Assembly: GCA_019802505.1 (NCBI GenBank)
Contig: JAFMOC010000059.1
Coordinates: forward strand, 860,001-924,000
Source of the DNA: Corydoras sp. C115
Taxonomy: Eukaryota; Chordata; Actinopteri; Siluriformes; Callichthyidae
Length of the DNA stretch: 64,000 bases
Direction: 5' to 3'
The notes below the pieces were generated by a model. The model was given only the letters and a program-made list of their open reading frames with translations, did not search any database and was not told the DNA's origin. Positions 22,561-32,400 of this stretch are shown one piece after another (within the stretch, counting starts at the first letter, position 1; each line of letters begins with the position of its first letter). A program made the position numbers and the translations under genes.

Positions 22561-23504
22561 TTGTCACTATGTTTTTAAAAAAGAAGTTCTGTTTAGTGAT
22601 GAAATGGGACGCCGGTGCTTTTGGTTTGGGAGATAAACGATTGCAGATGTAAACTGGTTCCATTTCCTCCAGATAAATCCCAGTGTTTACAAACATAGAA
22701 CCATGGTTTTGGACTCTCCAGCAGTCTGATTGCCCCTGCATTCTATTTTAACTCGGACAGGGGGAGGGGGAAACAAGAGCCTGCACACTCTCATATTGAC
22801 ATACCGGATAAAATATCTCCAAACCTGATGGCTCTGTGTGTTACACACATGACGTGTGTGGAAAATGTGTTGCACTTTTAAGCAAGTCTGTGCTTTTTCT
22901 GCAGTTACGGAGCAACACGGTTTATTCTACGGAAGCATAAACGGCTTTCTGTCAAACAGCCAGCTGATAAAGAGTATAATAAAACCAATCGCAGTTTTAA
23001 TTGCATTGTCTTAATTCTCGCCCGTGACACACTGCCGGCTGTATGTATTCAATCAGCAAATATTTAACACAATGAGGAGGGATTTCCGAGGCCTGTTCCT
23101 CACAGCGCAGCTTAGAGAGTCAGTGGGATAACTTTCATTCTAATTTGTGCAAAACTGACAAAGACATTAAACTTATCTCCATTATGCAATGCGGCTCTTC
23201 GAAGTAATCTGCTTAAGGCCGACTTACAGAATTTTCCAAGGTGGCAACGATGTGAGCGATCTTCCATTTCTTTTTCCATCGTAGATCCTCATAACACCAA
23301 GTTTCTAACTCCTAGTGATTAAAAATGCCTGGGGCAAATCTAACAGATCCATAAGAGCATTAAACAAGATGTTTCTGCTGAATTTGTGACTCAGAATTCT
23401 CCATCAGGTGCAATGATAAATTTGCACAGCTTGTGGAAGGAAAGGGTTAAACGGGCCTCCAGCATCAGAGGAACACCTCATCCCATATGAATGACACGAC
23501 ACCA

Positions 23505-24260
23505 TGCATCATACAATACACACATACTTATAATGCATTACTAACACTTTCATAAAGCCTCTGTTAATGTCCATAGATGTTCATTATCAAAGTGTTATAA
23601 GAATATGACATAAGGATGTATGGCTTCACAACAAAGTGACAAATTATAAAATGTGTATTTTGATAGTTTGTTAACTTTTTCTAGAAACAGGTGTCATAAA
23701 GCTTTATAACATTAGTTTTTAATAAATGTCTCCCCTCAGAAATGACTTTATAAGTGCTCATAACTGTTTATAAAAGCGTTTAAAAGAGCTCTTAAGAGGC
23801 ATAAGGAAAAGTGTTATTAATAATTACCTCGATAAAAGAAAATTGCATTAATAAAAGTACATAATGACTTATAAAAGATTCTAAATGCTCTTTACAGACT
23901 TTTAAGAAACAAAATACAAAGAAGTTTATATTATTATGACAATTTGTGTAATCGGGTCAAACTCTTATAACACTTTATGACTGTGATCATGAACATCCAT
24001 GTACATTATTATAGGAAAATGTCTAATGTTATAATGCATTATTATACCTGATTAATAGAAAGTGTTTCGATGAACTTTTTGTAAAGGCCAATCTCATAAA
24101 GCTTTATATGCAGTTTAAAAAAAATGTGTTATAAAGCCTTATGTCATATTGTTACAACTTTATGACTGATTATGAACATCTACGTACATTACGAGACACA
24201 AATCACAGATGTTCTAAATGCACTTATAATGCTAAATTGGTGTAATTTGTAAACATTTCA
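23505..24260. repeat. AT-rich TTATAA family, block 2
   Basis: It shares AAGTGCTCATAACTGTTTAT (23753) and the CATAAGG, TTATAAAAG and TGCATTAT words with block 1 and with 46370-47075. Confidence 0.6.
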
Positions 24261-24284
24261 ATAATTCAAAGATGTAGGGAGTAT

Positions 24285-25170
24285 GCTTAAAAGTAACCAT
24301 TTATTGAATTTAACTGGAACCAAAAGACCAAAGAGCGATAATTAATTTCTCTGCAAAGATGGCTACAGCTCTTATATACACAAAGCTTCTCCCAGAAGCC
24401 ACAGGTTAACTGAAAATAGATGGAATGAGAGAGATCAATACCTCAATTCCTTTTTGAGTTAAATACACAAATTTACACCTCTTACACAAGAGTCACATCA
24501 ATCCTCGCAGTGTTCATACAACGGGAAAAATGACTCCGACATGGCATTTTCCCAGACCAATTCACCCCTCTTTCAAATACCATGGCAACTGATTGCCTTC
24601 CTGATAATAGATGTCACTTGCCTTTTTTACACATACCCAGCTGTTCTGTGCTGATCATTAGCAATTCATCCCGTTCATTAAATTCCGAGTCAGATGAAAA
24701 CTGCAGCAGTTTAAACGCCAACCAAATCCAAGAGTGAACAAAATGGTGCATAATGAGTGGAGAGATTTGCCTTATGAAACACACCCATTAATAATTTACA
24801 CGGCTTTCAAATAATAAATTAACCAATGAATAAATAAACGAGCAGGCAAGCAAACATCAACAAACTCTTTTGCCCTGTGTGTGAAAAACACTGGAGCGAT
24901 GGGGTGCACTTTCCAAGAAGTTCTCGTGAGTGACTTGGCACAAATTGCCATCTCTAAAATCTCATGATGCTTTTCGGGGACCGCTGTTGAATTCCCATGG
25001 CTCCCTACGTCAAGTGAGTTCAGAAAGACTCGGATATTAAAACAGTCTCATCGCAGTCACGGGACAAGAATTAAATGTCGGCCTGGCTAAGGAGCTGGGG
25101 TTGAAGTGGGCACAGACGGATGGCACAGTGTTTCTTGAACGGGCACTGAAGGAGGAAAAAAATAATAAGG
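24285..25170 (-). other. ALK 3' UTR (probable)
   Basis: Unique, non-repetitive sequence follows the ALK stop on the - strand. The first clear AATAAA on that strand is at 24305-24300, about 870 nt after the stop. Beyond it an AT-rich repeat family begins. The extent is inferred from the signal alone. Confidence 0.45.
24300..24305 (-). terminator. Candidate ALK poly(A) signal
   Basis: TTTATT on the + strand reads AATAAA on the - strand, about 870 nt downstream of the ALK stop codon. No cleavage data are available. Confidence 0.4.
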
Positions 25171-26469
25171 TTAAAGCACCGTGGCATTGTGCCCTTCCAT
25201 CTTAGGGAGTCTGGTGTCCTGTGCTGTTCCCATTGTGACCAGAAGGGGGTGACTGTCCTCGGCGCCAACAGTCCGGGCTAGAGAGATGGGTCTCTGCTGG
25301 GTAGTAAGGACAGGAGGTGGAATCGTTGTCGGGGGTCCAGACGTTGACATGGATGACTCCAAAGGCAGACCCTGGTCCTGGTAACCGTAGCTGATGTTGC
25401 CGCAGGGAAAGTGGCGCAACCTGTAGAGTGGTATAGGAGGCAGAGCTGCCGAGTCCAGCAGCAGTGGGGCAGGGGCAGCTGTGGGTGGTGGAGGCAGGAG
25501 AGGCCTGCACTGTCCCTGCTGCTGTTGATGGAGCTTCTGTTGCTGCTGGATCTGGATCTGTTGTTGCTGAATCTGGATTTGCTGTTGTTGCTGGATCTTC
25601 TGCTGCTGCTGGATCTGGATCTGCTGCTGCATCTTTTGCTGCTGCTGGATCTGGATCTGCTGTTGCTGCTGCTGCTGCTGCTGCTGGATCTTCTGCTGCT
25701 GCTGAATCTGCATCTGCTGCTGTTGCTGGATCTGAACTTGCTGTTGCTGCTGTTGGAGCTTCTGTTGCTGCTGAATCTGGATCTGCTGTTGCTGCTGCTG
25801 GATCTGAACCTGCTGCTGCTGCTGCTGTTGGATTTTCTGTTGCTGCTGAATCTGAATCTGCTGTTGTTGTTGTTGCTGTAGCTGCAATTGCTGCTGCATC
25901 TGCTTCTGCTTGTGCTGCAAACCCAGAACCCTAGCAAGAGATCCGGTCCGCCCCGAATGCTCCTGACTCTTACTTTCTGTCTGCCTTTGTGCCTGAGCCT
26001 GCTGCCTTTTCTGCTGTTGCTGAAGAAGCCAGGAGCCATAGGTGGGGTTCCACAGATTGGTCGGCTTTCCGCCGCGATTCTCCTTCTCGGCTGGAGGAGC
26101 TTGAGCAAAACCCAAGTTGACATGCCCTCCATCCTGGGTGGTGGTGGTGGTGGCCTGGGCAGTTAAGGGCTTGTTGCCGGTAGACAGAGTAGACAGTGAG
26201 GGTACTGCTGGATGAGAATGAGGTTGCGATGCAGCACAGGATGTGGCTTTGGCATCAGATGAGTGTCCAGTCATCAAAAGAGCTTCGGCAGCTCGTTTAG
26301 CCTCCTCTGTGCGGGCCACGGATGTAGAAGATGACTCTTCAGCTGAGCCTTGTGATGTCACAAGTAAAGATGGTGTAGCAGAATCTTCAGGACGCATAGG
26401 CACCCGCTCCTCATCCTCTGGCATTGGTCCATACTCCACAGGTAAAGGAACATTAATCACATCTGGATC
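25171..26469 (-). CDS. alk: ALK exon 29: cytoplasmic tail with Gln-rich array
   Basis: The exon starts after TTTTAG with DPDVINVPLPVEYGP and reads 432 codons to TAA. Human has about 220 residues here. Conserved islands are VEYGP, GGHVNLGFAQ, NLWNPTYGSWL (human Tyr1507, Shc site) and PLYRLRHFPCGNISYGYQDQ followed by GLPLE (human Tyr1604, PLC-gamma site). Between the last two lies a Gln-rich array of about 135 residues. A Ser/Thr/Ala-rich insert also lengthens the part before GGHVN. The final residues (KMEGHNATVL) differ from human. The + strand shows long poly-Leu and poly-Ala frames opposite the array; these are shadows. Confidence 0.95.
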   Translation of the reverse strand, partial: DPDVINVPLPVEYGPMPEDEERVPMRPEDSATPSLLVTSQGSAEESSSTSVARTEEAKRAAEALLMTGHSSDAKATSCAASQPHSHPAVPSLSTLSTGNKPLTAQATTTTTQDGGHVNLGFAQAPPAEKENRGGKPTNLWNPTYGSWLLQQQQKRQQAQAQRQTESKSQEHSGRTGSLARVLGLQHKQKQMQQQLQLQQQQQQQIQIQQQQKIQQQQQQQVQIQQQQQQIQIQQQQKLQQQQQQVQIQQQQQMQIQQQQKIQQQQQQQQQQIQIQQQQKMQQQIQIQQQQKIQQQQQIQIQQQQIQIQQQQKLHQQQQGQCRPLLPPPPTAAPAPLLLDSAALPPIPLYRLRHFPCGNISYGYQDQGLPLESSMSTSGPPTTIPPPVLTTQQRPISLARTVGAEDSHPLLVTMGTAQDTRLPKMEGHNATVL

Positions 26470-29400
26470 CTAAAATAAGACATTCAACACAGGATTTTTA
26501 ACTAGTTATTCAAATACCTGATGGGTATTTAACACATGAAACTGTAAAACATGAACCATCTTTTTTTTATTTTACAGCACCTGCAAACAATAGTCGATCC
26601 GCTCTAGGATAGTTGAGAAGTTTGGCCTGTCCTCAGGTTGGTGCTGCCAGCTCTGCGTCATTATCCGATAGCTGTGAAATACGCAAGCACACAAACCAAA
26701 GTTGACTCATTAACATAGTGTTTTGTTGCCTCATTACTGGAGTTTTTTTTTGCCCCTCACACTAAGGCACGGTATTTACTGTGTGGTTGATTGCTTGGGT
26801 AAAGCTAAGAATGGAAAGCAACCAAGTGGGATTTGATTTAATGTCTGTTTTTTTAGTTGCACATTTCATATCAGTGTTGTTCAACTCTTTATATTGAGGA
26901 CAGAACAACACAACAACTGATTTAGGTGCAAAACACATGTTGCTTTAATTTTAAACAAGTCTTATATATTATTTAATCATACATTCAGTTAGCATTATAT
27001 GTACATAAGTATATACTGCCTTATCTATTTCTATTCAAAAATTCAATTAGTGATGTGAGACGAATTTGGGGAAGGGGTGGGTAGGTTCTTCACCAGAGTA
27101 TTACAAACCCTGCAGGATCTGGAGAAATTTTGTAGTAAGGAGTTCTCACATTCATTGCTCAGCGTTCTCCAATCTAATTAGTCCTTATTGGAGAAGACTT
27201 TTATTTAGAATCAATTTACTTCAATTAGAGTGGAAATTTCGCTCATAATTGCAATGTGACATTTAGCTAATTTAGCTAATTTACTGCAAAGACATTTTAC
27301 CCATCCTTACCAATGGTGCTGGGAGCTGATTTGTGGAGCTGACTGTAAATAAGATTGAGTGCATTAGAAAGTGGAAGTAAGACCACTTACACTGGTCCAG
27401 GGCAGTTCTTTGGGGGATCCATCCTGCCTCCATTAGTGACAAAATCCAGAACCTCCTGATTACTGCGGCTTGGGTATGGCATGTAACCCAGAGAAAAGAT
27501 CTCCCATAGCAACACTCCGAATGACCTGAATCACACGGCCAGATAAATACAGACAGATTAATAGATCACACTAGATAATTGTTCTTAAACTCATGTGATG
27601 CTAAAAGATTTTTAATGATGTGGTTTAATCCATCTGAAATGCAAATGACATGCAAATAAAGTGTAATTGTTATAGGTTATATGGGTGGAGTTTACATGTT
27701 ATTTCTGTCTCTACTTGGGTTGGAATTGAAATAGCATTTTAACATTGAGCATATAAAGCAAACAAACTTTCAAATAAAAAATAAATTGTTGGGTTTGCAT
27801 GCATTGTTTCAAGTTTAATACTAAAATATATAAAATAATAAAATACTGCCTTGGACTTGCATTAAAAATATAAACATTTACTACAGTAAACATTGTGTTA
27901 ATATAATCTAAGCTGAACCCTCCTGAGACCAACTTATTAACGCTGAACCCCACATTCATCTACTCGACTTTTAAACCAAAAAGTTCCAGCAAAGTGCTTC
28001 TGTTCACACAAAAAAAAACTTTAATGCTGACTTCAAGCTGAAGAAAATCATTGCCGTTAAAAACAGTGAGGCGGTTCAGCCGGTTCATCACATCGCTGAT
28101 GGAGACGTATTAACAATATTTCTGTTTGCACTGTAAAATTAAAACGCTGTTATGATGTGCCGCGGCCCTCAGATTCACAATAAAATGAATAAACAGTACA
28201 TTCCACATATGTAATATCATCTGATAAGCTTAGATATATTTTTAATAAGAAATTAAGAATCGAAGTCAATCTCGTCCAAAGACGCAACCTCGGGTGAGTG
28301 CTTTAAAAGCATCACATCATCGAGGCACAGACATTATATATGCCTTTGATATTGCATCTGATGCAAGAAAAGCTCAGTGTCAACATTTCGAATGTCAAAT
28401 TATTATTTTTTTTTATAATTGTTATATTTTAATATTGTTGTTGCCTTTTTGAAAAAAAAAAAAAAGGGTTACTGTGTGTATGTTATTCCAGCTCAGACCA
28501 CCGTAACCCAATTCCCCGTATATGTGAGTTTATTGACTAGGCTTAGGACAAATAATCAATTTGGTCACATAGACCTTCAAGTTATTAATGCATGGAGAGT
28601 TTAATGCACTCATAGAAGCATATGATCACATTTCCAAACCTGTAAATCTACACAGTAATACATGATATTCAAGAGAAATTTGATCCTAAATTCCACTATC
28701 AAGTATGGTGGAGGAAGAGTAATGTTACTTTAATGTTAATGTTAAAGGGCTCTTCTTATTCAAATGATAATTTTAGTTGTGTGTTGCTTTTCCAGCCAAA
28801 CAACAATCAAATATACCTTAATTATATAGCAGCTCTCATGATGTATAAGGCTATAAAAATTATAGTAACCAAAGCGGCAAAGCAAAACCGCATAGGCCTT
28901 TAATGCATGGACAGTTTAATGCACTCATAGGAGCATACAATCACATTTCCAAACCTGTTCAGATAAATAACAATCTTTATTAATCAAATGGAATGGTGGT
29001 CTTTACCATGTATCTGTTTTGGAGGTGAATATTCCTTCCATGAAGGCTTCTGGTGGCATCCATTTGACTGGGAGCATAGCGCGGCCTCCTTTTCTATAAT
29101 AACTAGCTCTGTGAGGACACAAAACAATAAGTAAGTCATTTATATACAGACAATTTCACTCCGAGCACTTAGATGGAGAACATAATAGTTAAATAATTGC
29201 ACCGAAATCAGAGACACAAGCAGTCGGTGATGAAATCTGATTCGCCAAGTAGTTATAGATACATTAATACAGAGATACATGTTTTATACATAAGGTTTTT
29301 AAATGTATTATACAGTCTCCATCCACTTCCTTCCCTCCACCTCCCTGTTTCTACACTCATTGTCCATTTTATTATTTCACTTACCATATAGATGGACATT

Positions 29401-32400
29401 GTACTGCTACTGTTGCAGACTGTCCATCTGGTTTTCTGCATATGTTAATCCCTTTATACTATTTTACAGGAACAGAACAACCGAGCAGTTTTATTTGGCC
29501 GGTGGAGGATTCTTAGCATTGTAGTGATACTGAAGTGGTGGTGGTAGTATGTTAGTGTGTGTTGTGCTGTATAAATGGATGCTGCTGAATTTTTTAAACG
29601 ATGTGGAAAGCTCTCTCTGGGTTGGAGATGAGTTTCTGCCTGAAGTGGAGCAGTTTAAGTATCTCAGGATCTTGTTCATGAATGAGGAAGATGGAGCTGG
29701 AGGTTGAAAGCTCTAAATTGCCCCATATAGAGTTTGCTTGAGTGCATGTCTGTGTGAGTGTGCCCAGTGGTTGGCGCCCTGTCTTGGGTGTATCTGCCCA
29801 GTGTCCAAAACGTTCCTCCATGCGACTGCAACAGATTTTTGAATGGATGACAATGAATGAATGAATGAAGGTTCTCATTCTGTTGAAAGTGACAGTCCGA
29901 TGCACACAAACCAACGCAACACAAACTAACCTACAGTCACCATATGAGTGTAACTGCAGTGCTGAGCTGCCATGAAATACTGTTTACTCCAAAAAAACAA
30001 ATCGTATACGTATTTACATGGATGGTGGCACGGTGGCTTAGTGGTTAGCACGTTCGCCTCTCAGCACTAGGGATTCCGGTTCGAATCCCCATTTGGGTGG
30101 AGTTTCCATGTTCTCCCCGTGTCCGCGTGGGTTTCCTTCGGGTTCTCCAGTTTCCTCCCGCAGTCCAAAAACATGGATCAAGGTCAAGTGAATTCCCCAA
30201 ATTGCCCCATATAGAGTGTGTTTATGTGAGTGAGTGAGTGTGTGCCCAGTGTCCTGGGTGTATCTGCCCAGCGCCCGAAATATTCTCCCCTGGATGGGCA
30301 TGGGGAACCCCACCGCGACCCCAGTAGAAGATAAAGTAGAAGGTGGATGGACGTATTTACATGGATAATCGCTGAAATGTAGGTGAGTGGATCAGATTGC
30401 AACATCCTCATGAGTCAGATTCTCATTTCTATCAGATCATATCCAAGATATGGATTGACTTATGACACCTTATTAAGACGATAATGAAAAGCTACACGGA
30501 AAGACATTCTTAATGTGCTACATGAGCTAGCCAGTGAGACAGATAGCAGCTAAACTGGTAGTTAATCAAAAAAGGAATGTAAGAGCTTAGATATCACCCT
30601 CCTCTCCTTCACACAAAGACATCTGCACTCCACTCTTAATCCGCACACTGCCGGCTTTATCAGGTCCCTGTGCTGCATCGGCCAGAGTGTGGCTCTTTGA
30701 GATAACTGACAGCTACACCGACACAGAGAGATCGCTACACCAGCTTTACATATATATGATCCTACATTAATCCTATACACGGGGGATAAAGCATTATGTT
30801 TTAACACAAAATCCAGGACAAATGGTAAAAACTAATAAATACATGCATGAGTTTTCCCACAGATTGTCCATACACTGTGAATATTGGTAGGTATTTTAGT
30901 TTTAGGCTTTGCTGATCTTATTTATCCTGTAGCTCACCAAAATGATCTGAATGAAGGAAGAAAAAACCTACAGCACGAATAAAAAATTCATCAAAATGCA
31001 TCATCCTAGTCAATTTAATAAAATATTAATAAAGAAAATCTGGTCATAAATCATGTACAGGTGCGTAACTTATTTAACATTACACCAAAAGATGTTTAAC
31101 AATTAATGTAAGTAAACTAGCTGTTACAACACAATTTAATTATATAATTTATTTACACACTGTGTGATGAATGAAAAACACAGGCAATATTTAACATCCC
31201 CTTTAACATGTCCAGCACCAGACAAAAGTTTGGACATGCCATCGTCTATTTCCTCCACTTACCATAGAGATGGACTTTGTAGTTTTACAATTACAAACTG
31301 TAGTCTGTAATCTGTTTTTTGTTGGTCCTCCGTTCTCTATTGGTCAGGACCATCACAGAACAGGTGTCATTTGGGTGGTGGATTGTTCTCAGTGACACTA
31401 CTGATATAGGAATAATGCACTAACCAAATAATACTTGCTCTGTGGTGGTACTATTGGGGTCCCGGCCATTAGGTAACAGAGAAAATGGGACATAGATAGT
31501 ATGTACTATAGTCCACAAACAGATTGTCTATAGTCTGGAATTGTAGAACTATAAAGTCCATCTTTACAGTAAGTGGAACTGAGAACATGGACAATAAGTG
31601 GAGCAAAAAGAGGCGTGTCCAAACTTTTGCCTGCTACTCTCTATGTATGTACACCTGTTATTATATGTTGTTATGTATTTAAGGAAAATTGGCCACCTCA
31701 GCATCCATGTAGTGCTTAGAATGATCCACCACCCAAAAGTCTTGCATTTTTGTACAGAACTGGTCACACAATTATTCAGTTAAAAAAATATTTACTTAAT
31801 TATATCTAATTTGTTACTTATCATGAGAACTGGAAACTCAGAATCTCATTCCAGTGTAACAGAATATCTGATAGATACACATTTAATGTCATATAGTTTT
31901 CAAATATCAATAAGAGATATCATTCCTTGGGAGACAAATAATATTCCATTATGTAAATCATGTCATCATTACAGTAACCATGTAATGTTATTTAAAGTGC
32001 TACTATTTAATTACACAAGTTGGTTTATTATAAACAACTATATGAAACTCTCAGGAGAACTGTTCTACTTTCCTGACGACTACTGTGACTAATAAACAAG
32101 TTCGTAATTACTCAAATGAAAGGATAAAGAAAGACACAGTCAGGGCACTGAGCTTTGCATCTATTGCTAATTATGGTTTATAATCTTCTCACATGTTAAC
32201 CATTACCTGTATATGTCTCTGGCCATGCCGAAGTCGCCGATTTTTGCTATTCTTCCTGGACCTTTACAGGTGAGCAGGCAGTTCCTTGCTGCGATATCCC
32301 TGATAAAAAAAAAATGATGATGATGATGATGATGATGCATCATTAGAATATAAGGGTAGTGAACACTATACATGAGTAATATTAGTGAATTGTATATTAC

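Larger units (their letters stand above)
18904..24284. other. Convergent intergenic region between CLIP4 and ALK
   Basis: I find no gene here. It contains a (CA)n microsatellite (19078-19128), a minus-strand V-SINE relic (19635-19840), a dispersed-repeat fragment (19845-19990), a young V-SINE (20448-20818), and two blocks of an AT-rich inverted-repeat family (21480-22560 and 23505-24260). The latter flank about 900 bp of unique sequence. Confidence 0.6.
29109..32206. other. ALK intron 25
   Basis: This 3.1 kb intron contains a partial palindromic MITE (29380-29580), a V-SINE 3' fragment (29705-29870), a full V-SINE with perfect target duplication (30024-30350) and a full palindromic MITE (31214-31639). 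The rest is unique AT-rich sequence. Confidence 0.6.

Noticed and set aside
25411..25934. Two 156-codon + strand frames rich in Leu or Ala
   Set aside because: They are exact shadows of the Gln-rich ALK exon on the other strand; the CTG repeat reads as Leu, Ala or Cys in other frames.
26458..26460. Apparent start codon at the left of ALK exon 29
   Set aside because: It is an internal GTG (Val). The frame continues upstream through the TTTTAG acceptor into exon 28.
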